DNA of 23,178 bases from a virus. The stretch covers positions 1-23,178 of the IMG/VR virus record IMGVR_UViG_3300009103_000163, one strand, 5' to 3'. Shown here piece after piece: positions 5,935-13,600 of this stretch; position 1 is the first letter of the stretch; each line of letters opens with the position of its first letter. The translations under genes and the position numbers were made by a program. Under the pieces are notes generated by a model that made no database searches, was not told the origin of the DNA, and was given only the letters and a program-made list of their open reading frames with translations.

Positions 5935-6624
5935 ATGAAATTCACAAAGAAGCAGATTAGAAGAATTATCAAGGAAGAGTTGGGCGATCCCGAAGCCGAA
6001 GGGCGCCTTGAGCGCGCGAGGCAGGTAGGTCTAAGCCGGACTGCGCGTCTTAAAGCCCCCTCCAGTGTTGAAGAGGTTGAACTAATTGCAGATCTGATGG
6101 CAAATGATCCCGAATTTAGAATTCTAAGCCCTTTCGTTGATAAGTTTAAAAAATACGCCCAGAGTGGTGGCGCGGCTATGAGTTCTTTAGAGGCTGCATT
6201 ACCAGAATATATACCGGGAAGGTTAATCGCATCTCTTGCCACCAAAGCAAAAGAGGCAATGACAGGCAGCGAAACGCCTATCCCGCAGCCCAAGCCCGCC
6301 GCGTCCGCAGCAGATATGGAAAGGTGGGAAAGTGATTATCTCAATGAAGGGAAAAATTTAAACCTCACCACACAGAAACTAGCTCAAATTATTAAAGAGC
6401 AGATAGCTGAGGTTGAACAAATGACCCTTAACCAGTCAAGCGTTGACGCAGTATTAAACATGGCTAAGCAGATTGAGCCAATGTTTAATGCGTTTCGGAA
6501 GTCCGCAGGACAATCTGAAGTTGCCGCTAGTGATCCTCTTTATGAACAGATCGAGGATATATTGATGGAGCTGCCTTATCAGCTCGAAGAAATTGCTCAG
6601 AAGATGAAAAAAGGAGGTATCTAA
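5935..6624 (+). CDS. cassette protein 3, two leader motifs
   Basis: A 229-residue protein from ATG 5935 (AAGGA upstream). The leader is MKFTKKQIRRIIKEEL. A second copy, TTQKLAQIIKEQI, lies near residues 144-156, as if two cassettes had been fused in frame. Between them is a helical domain (SSVEEVELIADLMANDPEFRIL) and a proline/alanine linker (PIPQPKPAASAAD); after the second motif comes another helical domain (SVDAVLNMAKQIEPMFNAF). No enzymatic motif is visible. If I-x-E sites are cut on capsid maturation, this protein would yield two products. Confidence 0.8.
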   Translation: MKFTKKQIRRIIKEELGDPEAEGRLERARQVGLSRTARLKAPSSVEEVELIADLMANDPEFRILSPFVDKFKKYAQSGGAAMSSLEAALPEYIPGRLIASLATKAKEAMTGSETPIPQPKPAASAADMERWESDYLNEGKNLNLTTQKLAQIIKEQIAEVEQMTLNQSSVDAVLNMAKQIEPMFNAFRKSAGQSEVAASDPLYEQIEDILMELPYQLEEIAQKMKKGGI

Positions 6625-6734
6625 TGAAGAATTTTACTCATAAATTATGGAACTTGTTTAACAGCAAACATTGTTGCTGCTGTTGTGGCTGCTGCCCGTG
6701 TGAGAAGTGTTTGGGAGGGTGCAAACTCAAGTGA
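6624..6734 (+). CDS. very short cysteine-rich protein
   Basis: A 36-codon frame whose ATG (6624) overlaps the preceding stop and follows a near-perfect Shine-Dalgarno (AAGGAGGT at 6611-6618). Residues 1-16 are MKNFTHKLWNLFNSKH; then come 10 cysteines in 17 residues: five in a row (17-21), then a Gly, two more, Pro-Cys, Cys29 and Cys33, ending with basic KLK. This Cys density suggests metal binding (metallothionein-like or an Fe-S/zinc cluster) or palmitoylation-like membrane contact after the amphipathic start. No family is recognised. The last codons overlap the GTG start of the next gene. Confidence 0.7.
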   Translation: MKNFTHKLWNLFNSKHCCCCCGCCPCEKCLGGCKLK

Positions 6735-7261
6735 AAATCTCAGAAAAAAATCTAGTTCAGCTTATCAAAGAAGGGCTGCGAAGAGAAGCCCCAAAAAAAA
6801 CACGGCTCAAGAGGATTATCAAGGAAGAGTTAGTGGTTCTTGCTGAAAGGCAGCGACCGGGGCACAGAGATCCCGAAAGTGGAAACTGGCAATATCCCGG
6901 TGATCCCGGCTATGATCCACGTAGAGATGATTCTCTACATCCCGCAAAGAGCGACTACGGCTTGGGAGAGGAGGAGTATTCAAGGGCTCTTCGTGCTCAT
7001 CCTGAAGGTGGTCCAGTCGATCCAAACTGGGAGCATCCACTTGAACATCTGCTTGAAATACGCTCGGAGCGACACCCTCAAGGTCAAAAGGTCGCCACAG
7101 CCAAGGGTGGTATGAAACCATATGAGCAGGGTTATGAGGCAGGCACAAGAGGTGATCGGTCTGAGATGCCACTAGAGAAATACGGCACACCTTTTTACGA
7201 TGCTTGGATGAGTGGCTGGGACGACGGGTTAGCTCAATTCCACGGAGGGGGCAGTTACTAA
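6731..7261 (+). CDS. cassette protein 4, tandem leader motifs
   Basis: A 176-residue protein starting at GTG 6731, inside the stop of the Cys-rich gene (GTGA), with GGAGGG 11 bases upstream. Two leader copies are back to back: VKISEKNLVQLIKEGL and KKTRLKRIIKEELV (about residues 21-34). The rest is hydrophilic, rich in G, P, D, H and R (GHRDPESGNWQYPGDPGYD), with a C-terminal part YEQGYEAGTRGDRSEM then FYDAWMSGWDDGL, which resembles short Gly/aromatic segments of small phage and ribosome-modulation-factor-like proteins. The function is unknown. Confidence 0.75.
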   Translation: MKISEKNLVQLIKEGLRREAPKKTRLKRIIKEELVVLAERQRPGHRDPESGNWQYPGDPGYDPRRDDSLHPAKSDYGLGEEEYSRALRAHPEGGPVDPNWEHPLEHLLEIRSERHPQGQKVATAKGGMKPYEQGYEAGTRGDRSEMPLEKYGTPFYDAWMSGWDDGLAQFHGGGSY

Positions 7262-7494
7262 TGAAAATCACAAAGAAGCAGTTAACAACAATAATCAAAG
7301 AAGAGAGGGCGAAGGTCTTGAAGGAACAAAGAAAAGCCCCAGATGCTAGATGGTGGGAGCTTGCATTCGGCAATGTCATTGAAGACGAAGTGGGTTATGG
7401 CGAGGTAGACCCGGAAACAAATCGCAATATCCTTGCTGCTTTGCAGAATATGGTTAGAAATATTAAAGACGAACTCCGAGGAGACGTGAGGTGA
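7261..7494 (+). CDS. cassette protein 5 with N-terminal IIKEE leader
   Basis: A 77-residue protein; GGAGG precedes ATG 7261, which overlaps the previous stop. The leader is MKITKKQLTTIIKEERAKVL. The remainder is a helical acidic domain (RWWELAFGNVIEDEVGYGEVD, then NILAALQNMVRNIKDEL). The stop overlaps the next start (GTGA). Confidence 0.8.
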   Translation: MKITKKQLTTIIKEERAKVLKEQRKAPDARWWELAFGNVIEDEVGYGEVDPETNRNILAALQNMVRNIKDELRGDVR

Positions 7495-7748
7495 AAATCA
7501 CAAAAGCCCAACTAAAACAAATCATAAAAGAAGAACTTAGTCAAACCAAAGGTGCTCCGATCCCCGGTGCTTTGGATAGTGCTGACGCTTGGTATAACAA
7601 ATTTATGGAAATGATCAAAACAGAGTTTGACTCTAGTGGATGGTCCATGGCTGGTATCGGTTCTGAATTGCTTGAGGCAATTGAGAGACTACAGCGTCAA
7701 GTCAAGGATGAGGTCGCTGCTACGAGCAGAAAGGATTATAGAGAATGA
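7491..7748 (+). CDS. cassette protein 6 with N-terminal IIKEEL leader
   Basis: An 85-residue protein starting at GTG 7491 within the previous stop. The leader MKITKAQLKQIIKEEL is encoded by DNA almost identical to that of the next gene: only three differences in the first 44 bases. The rest is a helical domain (SADAWYNKFMEMIKTEFDSSG, then LLEAIERLQRQVKDEV) with no similarity to the next gene. The sharp switch from identity to no similarity points to recent leader shuffling. Confidence 0.8.
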   Translation: MKITKAQLKQIIKEELSQTKGAPIPGALDSADAWYNKFMEMIKTEFDSSGWSMAGIGSELLEAIERLQRQVKDEVAATSRKDYRE

Positions 7749-7981
7749 AAATCACAAAAGCACAACTAAAGCAAATCATAAAAGAAGAGATTGATGCCAA
7801 TGGTGGTGGAGGTTTGCCACGTACTCACAAAGGCGAAACAATCACGCCTCAAAGCGTCGCTGGTGAGCTGTTTAATTTAGCCGCCAAGGTAGAGGCTCTA
7901 GGTGAGGACTTCTTTTCCGATAGCGATAGTTTAGCCGACTGGGTTAATCAATTTATGGCTAAACACAACATCATGCAGTAA
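7745..7981 (+). CDS. cassette protein 7 with N-terminal IIKEE leader
   Basis: A 78-residue protein with an ATGA overlap to the previous gene. The leader MKITKAQLKQIIKEEI equals that of cassette 6 apart from the last residue. The body has a glycine-rich linker (NGGGGLP) and a helical domain (SVAGELFNLAAKVEALGEDFFSD, then LADWVNQFMAKHN). Unknown function. Confidence 0.8.
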   Translation: MKITKAQLKQIIKEEIDANGGGGLPRTHKGETITPQSVAGELFNLAAKVEALGEDFFSDSDSLADWVNQFMAKHNIMQ

Positions 7982-7994
7982 AAGGAGCATTAAA

Positions 7995-8276
7995 GTGAAT
8001 ATTACCAAAGAACAACTTAAGAAAATTATCAAAGAAGAATTATTGAGAGAGGGTGAAGGCGATCCGGTTACTCTGCCTGCCGACGTGGTTTTCTCGCATA
8101 CCAAAGAGACGCAGCAAATTGAGTGGCTTCTTGAAAAAGACCCAGAGGCTCTGCCAGAAGCTCTAGAGCGTTTGAAGAAAGCTAACATGAAATTTTTTAA
8201 TGCAGTGATGGCAAGCAAGGGGCAGTACGCGCCTGAGCACAGCCAAGAATACACTGGTGGCAGAGGCGGACACTAA
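7995..8276 (+). CDS. cassette protein 8 with N-terminal IIKEEL leader
   Basis: A 93-residue protein starting at GTG 7995, preceded by AAAGGAG. The leader is MNITKEQLKKIIKEELLREG. The body is helical (TKETQQIEWLLEKDPEALPEA, then LERLKKANMKFFNAVMASK) and ends in a glycine/histidine tail (TGGRGGH). No known domain. Confidence 0.8.
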   Translation: MNITKEQLKKIIKEELLREGEGDPVTLPADVVFSHTKETQQIEWLLEKDPEALPEALERLKKANMKFFNAVMASKGQYAPEHSQEYTGGRGGH

Positions 8277-8277
8277 A

Positions 8278-8598
8278 ATGAACAAGGCACGCTTAAAGAA
8301 GATCATCAAAGAAGAACTTCTCAAGGAAATGATGTTCTCTGATGCGGATGCCAGACAGTATTTGACCGATCGGGCGGATAAATATCGACGTCAAGGTCTT
8401 GAAGGCATGGAAATAAAAATGCTGCTGCAAGACGATTTTATGGATGATCTTGGACACTTGCTTGATATTGCAGATTACGAAGATTTAATCGATCAATTGT
8501 CACAGCCTGCCCAAGAGCCCTCAAGCTTGCCGCGCAAGCCGATGACTCCCGACCGTCGACTGCGGAGGCTCAGTGCATTGGCAGAGAGTTCAAAATGA
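8278..8598 (+). CDS. cassette protein 9 with N-terminal IIKEEL leader
   Basis: A 106-residue protein; I prefer ATG 8278, just after the previous stop, because it places the leader MNKARLKKIIKEELLKEM at the N-terminus. The body is a helical domain (DADARQYLTDRADKYRRQGLEGMEIK, cut here) with an acidic LLDIADYEDLIDQL segment and a proline-rich basic tail (PSSLPRKPMTPDRRLRRL). It overlaps the next gene by ATGA. Confidence 0.78.
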   Translation: MNKARLKKIIKEELLKEMMFSDADARQYLTDRADKYRRQGLEGMEIKMLLQDDFMDDLGHLLDIADYEDLIDQLSQPAQEPSSLPRKPMTPDRRLRRLSALAESSK

Positions 8599-9182
8599 AC
8601 AAGACACGTTTAAAAAAAATCATTAGAGAAGAACTTCTTCGGGAAGCCCAATGGGGCAATTTCACTGGTGGAGCCGCGCCGCTGGACGAACCAGCGAGCG
8701 AGGGCGGCTCAATCCCAAAGGAACAGTTAAAGAAACTTTGGGACATATTCACTGACATGGGGAAGACCCCAGAAGAAATTTTGGCAACACCAGAGTTCAA
8801 AGAGGCGGGAATTCAAGATCCATCTCAACTGCACGAAGCAGTTTTAAAAAAAATCATCTTAGAGGAGCTACAAGAGGCTTGCGGAATTCAACCCTCACCT
8901 TCGCCCGTGGAGCCCTCTAAAGACCATTCTATGAGCCCTCAAGAGGGCGAGAGCCGGATGGCAAAGGGCAACCTTTGGCATCTGACTCAAGATGCTGCCG
9001 AGTTGTATGATCTGATGGGCAATAACGTGGATTTGCCCGAATGGGTCGAAGCAAAATTGACAAAAGCTGCCGATTATGTTTCCATGGTTAGGAAATATCT
9101 TTCTTATAAAGACGTCGAAGGCGCAATTCCTCAAGATCCAGAAGTTGCCATGATGGGCACGCTGGATGAATATGAGTCGTGA
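8595..9182 (+). CDS. cassette protein 10, two leader motifs plus conserved helical domain
   Basis: A 195-residue protein. The first leader is MNKTRLKKIIREELLREAQ; a second copy, EAVLKKIILEELQEACG, lies near residues 79-95, again suggesting two fused cassettes. Between them is a short helical domain (PKEQLKKLWDIFTDMGKTPEE, cut here). The C-terminal part (about 122-175) begins RMAKGNLWHLTQDAAELYDL and continues LPEWVEAKLTKAADYVSMV. A domain of this form (M-A-x-x-x-L-x-x-x-x-x-x-A-x-E-L, then L-P-x-W-V-x-x-K-x-x-K-A) is, to my recollection, common in marine phage proteins that also bear the IIKEE leader. The function is unknown. Confidence 0.8.
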   Translation: MNKTRLKKIIREELLREAQWGNFTGGAAPLDEPASEGGSIPKEQLKKLWDIFTDMGKTPEEILATPEFKEAGIQDPSQLHEAVLKKIILEELQEACGIQPSPSPVEPSKDHSMSPQEGESRMAKGNLWHLTQDAAELYDLMGNNVDLPEWVEAKLTKAADYVSMVRKYLSYKDVEGAIPQDPEVAMMGTLDEYES

Positions 9183-9214
9183 TAGAGATTGTTGTAGCCA
9201 GTTTGGTTATTTTC

Positions 9215-9242
9215 TTGACATTTCTTTAATATCCTGTATACT
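9215..9242 (+). promoter_or_regulatory. sigma70-type promoter before 9275
   Basis: TTGACA at 9215-9220, a 16-base spacer and TATACT at 9237-9242, with a leader of about 25 bases to the ATG. It gives the small gene its own transcript, ended by the hairpin at 9546. Confidence 0.8.
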
Positions 9243-9274
9243 CGTGGTATAAACTATTCCTCAAAGGAGATTTC

Positions 9275-9523
9275 ATGAGTGAACAAGATAGGACAAAAGA
9301 AGAGTATGCTGTCGATTACATCAAGTCCTTGGCAGCGGTTGAGGAGGAGATGAAGCCATATCAAGAGCATAAACGCGATTTGCGTAAAAGCTACATTGAG
9401 AATGGTTGGCTCAATCGAGATGAGATCTGGGCAGCAGTTAAGGCTTTTCGATTTCTTCAAAAGGACGGCAACATGGACCAATTTAGCGAGATGTACGAAA
9501 AGTTGAGAAAATCGGGATTTTGA
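9275..9523 (+). CDS. small helical protein, probable early phage gene
   Basis: An 82-residue charged helical protein with strong promoter, AAAGGAG ribosome binding site and terminator, so it forms a one-gene unit between the cassette array and the tubulin operon. The sequence YIKSLAAVEEEMKPYQEHKR is followed by DLRKSYIENGWLNRDEI and WAAVKAFRFLQ. The pattern (helix with K-x-x-L-K-x-x-Y-x-x-N-G-W-L-x-x-x-E) resembles, loosely, small DNA-associated phage proteins with a coiled-coil body such as DUF2312/GapR, but I cannot confirm it. Strong self-contained expression suggests a regulator or host-takeover protein. Confidence 0.65.
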   Translation: MSEQDRTKEEYAVDYIKSLAAVEEEMKPYQEHKRDLRKSYIENGWLNRDEIWAAVKAFRFLQKDGNMDQFSEMYEKLRKSGF

Positions 9524-9545
9524 ACTAGAAAATCAACAAAAGTAG

Positions 9546-9574
9546 AAAAAGCCTAGCATTAGCTAGGCTTTTTT
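9546..9574 (+). terminator. rho-independent terminator
   Basis: Stem GCCTAGC (9551-9557), loop ATTA, stem GCTAGGC (9562-9568), then six T; the A-run before the stem extends pairing. It separates the gene at 9275 from the tubulin operon and would work partly in both directions. Confidence 0.9.
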
Positions 9575-9601
9575 GTTTCTGGGCGTAATGAAGCTTTGCT
9601 A

Positions 9602-9610
9602 ACTATTTAT
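9602..9610 (+). promoter_or_regulatory. ACTATTTAT motif, site C (candidate phage promoter)
   Basis: The motif sits 27 bases after a terminator and 22 bases before the ATG of the tubulin-like gene. Since the terminator should stop upstream transcription, a promoter is needed here, and no TTGACA element is visible. This is the best-supported of the ACTATTTAT sites. Confidence 0.6.
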
Positions 9611-9632
9611 AGTGTTTAGGAGGGCTTATATT

Positions 9633-10691
9633 ATGAGTGACGAAAACGATTTTAGTGATGATTTTGATTTTGTAGATCATTACGGTTCAGATGAGGCAGA
9701 GGCTAGTGAGGACGCACTGCCAGAAAATGAAGCAATTAGTGCAATTAATTGTGGTTTTATTGGAGTTGGTGGAGGAGGCGGAAAGCTAGTTAAAGCTTTT
9801 ATTGACTTAGGGTTCAATAAATCTCTTCTTGTCAATACGACTGAAAAAGATCAGCCTGATGGTGTAGATGATTCCCACTTGGTTTTAATTCCAGATGCAG
9901 ACGGTGTAGGAAAGGATGTTGTTTATGGCAAAAAAGTGCTTAAAGACAACAGCGCCGTGGTGGAAGATGCCCTCAGAACGAAGCTTGGTAAGGTAGACTG
10001 GCTCTTTATCTTCGCTGGAGGTGGTGGTGGCACTGGTAGTGCTAGTGGGGCATTACATGACGTTTTTGAGCGTTATTTAAAATCCATTGAAGCCGACGGC
10101 TCTGTGGTGTATGTGGTCACGGTGCCTTCTGCTCAGGAGTCTTTAAATGACACCATTAAGAGCAATGCAAACACTTTGCTGGGTGATGTTGAGGGCAAGC
10201 CTCACATTGTCCTGAGCAATGAGAAACAACTTCAACTCTTGCGCGGGAAAGTCGGAATATTGAACATGTATTCACTAGCGAACAAGACTTTTGCCAAATT
10301 GTTTCACCAAATTTTAAAGTTGGCAGCAGAGCACTCACCAATCCAAACATTTGACTCGAAAGACTTGGACAGTTGTCTCAAAACTGACGGTAGAATGTTT
10401 TTGGGTTCTACAGTGGTGAAGGATCCTTCGATTCCACGACTAGGAGCGACAATCCTACAGAACTGCCTAAAGAGATCTCCCTGTCCACAACCAAGAGGCA
10501 AGGGGGACGCGGGTTCTCTCTTGTTGGTAATCACCCCAGAAATGGCAGACGATCCTGATATCAGCAAAGGACTGGAAGCTGCTATTTCTTATGTAGGTTC
10601 TCGAACCGGCACTCTATTTTCGGGAGTGTATGTAAGGGATAATCTACCGGGCTTGATTGCAATCATGACAATGAGCGGAGTCGACTGGTAA
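9633..10691 (+). CDS. FtsZ/tubulin-like GTPase
   Basis: A 352-residue protein; AGGAGGG precedes ATG 9633 (a GTG at 9612 is in frame but lies within the promoter motif). Residues 1-35 are an acidic extension. GTPase motifs follow: T1 loop GVGGGGGK at 44-51, LLVNTTEKD at 65-73 in place of the FtsZ NTDAQ segment, and the tubulin signature GGGGGTGSASGA at 129-140. VVYVVTVPS (158-166) matches the strand before T5, and FDSKDL at 240-245 supplies Asp241 and Asp244 in the T7 loop region that completes the GTPase site of the neighbouring subunit. The C-terminal domain is complete (LLLVITPEM, LIAIMTMSG), but the FtsZ C-terminal tail for FtsA/ZipA is absent. It probably forms filaments; phage tubulins such as PhuZ centre and segregate phage DNA. 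It heads the long operon. Confidence 0.85.
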   Translation: MSDENDFSDDFDFVDHYGSDEAEASEDALPENEAISAINCGFIGVGGGGGKLVKAFIDLGFNKSLLVNTTEKDQPDGVDDSHLVLIPDADGVGKDVVYGKKVLKDNSAVVEDALRTKLGKVDWLFIFAGGGGGTGSASGALHDVFERYLKSIEADGSVVYVVTVPSAQESLNDTIKSNANTLLGDVEGKPHIVLSNEKQLQLLRGKVGILNMYSLANKTFAKLFHQILKLAAEHSPIQTFDSKDLDSCLKTDGRMFLGSTVVKDPSIPRLGATILQNCLKRSPCPQPRGKGDAGSLLLVITPEMADDPDISKGLEAAISYVGSRTGTLFSGVYVRDNLPGLIAIMTMSGVDW

Positions 10692-10694
10692 TAT

Positions 10695-13600
10695 ATGAAA
10701 GTCAATTTTGAAATTAAGAATCTAAGCGACGTGGATATCAGTTCTTTTAAGAAGATCTTAGAGGAACTGATTCCTTTTGTGCAAGATCGTTTAGGTTATG
10801 ATAAGCCAGTTAAGGTGCTTTTCATTTCAGATCCAGAGAACGCAATAAATGTTCTTGGAAAGACGGCACACTATGCTCCCGACACACACACTGTTACGAT
10901 CTATGTTGATAATAGGCACCCAAAGGATATGTTAAGAAGTGTGGCGCACGAATTGGTGCATCATGCACAAAATTGTAGAGGCGAATTTGATGGTGGGTGC
11001 TCAACTGAAGCGGGCTATGCACAGACAGACGCGCACTTAAGAGACATGGAGAGGGAGGCATACGAGAAAGGAAACTTGTGCTTTCGAGATTTTGAGGACC
11101 AGCTTAAGACTAACAAAAAAAAACAAACTATTTATATTAACGTCATGAAAGAAGGTCTCAAACCAAAGTATATTAAAGAAGGTTTTAGCGATAGTACGCT
11201 TTGCCGAGGCAATTGTAAATCTGAAGCAGAAGCTGGTGCTTACTGTGGTAAAGTCGGGGTCTCGCTGGCTGAAAGCGGCAGACATAAGCTAAGTCGGGAG
11301 AGGATAAGGGAAATTGTAAAAAAAGCTTTACAAGAGAGAACACAGGTTACATGTGAGTTCGGTGGACCTAATCAAGTCATTCCTGAAGCAACTGCAACGG
11401 AAACGGCTTCTGCGATTGGTCAGGCGGCTTTCGGAGGAGATCACACGGAGCCCGATGCTCCATATCAAAAAATTTGTGTAAAAGGAGGGGGCTTTTCTCC
11501 ACTGGGAGAGTCACTAAATAAAGGAACTAAAATTATGAATAAAAAAAATAAACTGGGTCTAACTTCTCTATATGAGGGATGGGACAAATTCTTACAAGAG
11601 GCTGGTCGACCACATAGTATGCGTGGTGGTAGGACCATGGCAGATCTCGACCGCGAGGCGAAGATGAGAGAAACGGATCCTCGCTCTATCGGGCTATCTA
11701 CCAAAATCAACAAAGAGTTTCCTGATGCGATTGTAAAGCAGCAGGGCGACGAACTGGTTGTTGTGCTTGGCGACCCAAGTGATGTGGTTGCGCTACAGCA
11801 AGACCCAGACATGCAGCGGTGGATGAGCGATGAAATCGGTGATTGGGCGGCAACAGATGATGGGTTTGTTGTTTCGCTACAAGGCGGTTTGAACGAATCT
11901 GGTTGGGGTGAGGACGAGTACATGGATGTGCTTGAAGACGAATTTCCATGGCTAGCTAAATCTGTGCAGTCTCAGGAAATTCCCGCCGAAGTAGCTGTGC
12001 AACTGGCAAAGGAATACGGCTCAGAGGAGGAGACCGAGGAGCAAATGAATGAGTGGGGTGGAAGACCCTATGATCCAACCGTTCCCGGCGATTTCCAACG
12101 CTATCGAGACAACCCGACCGGCGATGCTGAGTATCCCATGACAGCAAAGCAAGAACGAAAATTTCAAGTTGGCGATCAGGTTAGGGTGGTCGACGGTGGG
12201 CTTCGCGGAGCAACAGGAGAAATTATTGAACCAATTACACTTGTAACTGGAGAGTCGGGGTTTGTTATCCTTCTAGATTCGCCAGCCGATAAGAAAGTTT
12301 TTGGTCAAGCGGGTGATGAGGTTCCTGTCGCCGCTGACAAGCTAGCCCCACCAATGAGTGCTATTAACGAAGAAGACCCGTCCAACGACAATGAGGAGGA
12401 TACCATGACCACAACACAAGTTAGCAAAAGAGCAGTTTTAGAGGCTGTTATTCGTAAATCTCTAATTGGTGAGAACATCGACCTTGAGCAGTTTCCAAAT
12501 CCGCTTCCAACCAATCAAGGTGGTGAAACCTTTCTCTCAAAAGGACTTAGGGATGGTGATAAGGGGGATGATAGGGTCGAAGCCGGACCAAAATCCCTCG
12601 CCGCTGCGGCGGCGAAGCCATCACAAAGTGCGATTTATCTCGGCAAGGCATTGGGAATGGCTATGGGGCCTATGGGTGATGGAGGAAACTTAAAGGCGAT
12701 TATTTCCGCAGATGGCTATATTCTTGATGGTCATCATCGATGGGCGGCAACCATGTTTAATAATCCCGGTGCAGACGTGGGAGGCACTGGAATTGAAATG
12801 AACATGCAGGAACTAATTCCAATTCTGCGCGCGGCGGGTGATGCTTATGGAAATGATCGGCGTGGTGAGCCATCAGGCGGAGACAAGAATATTTTCAAGG
12901 CAACAATTAAAGATGTAGTTGCAACCTTGAAAGTACTCAACAAGGGCACTGAGCATAATTCCCCCGGTGATGCGAAAAAGTGGCTAGACGAGATTGGTGG
13001 TATCGACGTGCTGGAGAAACGACTCGCCGCAATCAAGGCGAAGGGTGCTGATGTATCCGCTGCGCCAGCAAGAGCAGAAATGCCGGTGATTGATGCAGAT
13101 AAGGGAGAAGATCAGAATATTGCAACAAGATTAAAGAAGGGCGCAATTGATATCAAGCCTCCATATACGGAACTACCAGATGATAAGAAAAAAGATGATA
13201 GTAAACCCATACATCTCGAAAATTTGAATGAGTATCGGGAGGATTATGGGAAAGTCGACACGGGGAACCCCTTAGAAGATAAGAAGCAAGAATTCAATGC
13301 AAAATGGATGTACTATAATGAAGAGTGGCGGCACATGGATCCTGACGAAGAGGAGTGGTGGAATAGCGCCCTTGACGCGCTTTCGAAAGAGATTAAAGCC
13401 ATGGAAGGTGGTGTTGACCAACACGCTCACCTTCGCACGGGAGGGCTCACCGAGCGCCGACAAAAGCGACGCCATAACGAAAGATATGGTCTCTTAATGG
13501 AGCGAATGCTTGGAATTCAGAATTTAAGCCCGATCGGAACCATGGAGAGTCGGACAAATTGGCTTTTTGAAGAGGAGGAAGAGGAGGGGTCAGATCCACA

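Noticed and set aside
5931-6293. 120-codon - strand frame
   Set aside because: Opposite the cassette gene at 5935, whose leader and codon pattern are convincing; no ribosome site on the - strand.
6819-7379. 186-codon - strand frame
   Set aside because: It is a shadow of the cassette genes at 6731 and 7261, has no ribosome site, and the + strand frame carries the conserved leader.
5398-8640. Repeated A-rich leader DNA as a possible CRISPR array
   Set aside because: Repeats are at gene starts 230-700 bases apart, in frame and coding; there are no spacers of regular length.
11465-11949. 152- and 80-codon - strand frames
   Set aside because: Both lie within the 1014-codon + strand frame, are low complexity (Ser/Pro/His rich) and have no start signals.
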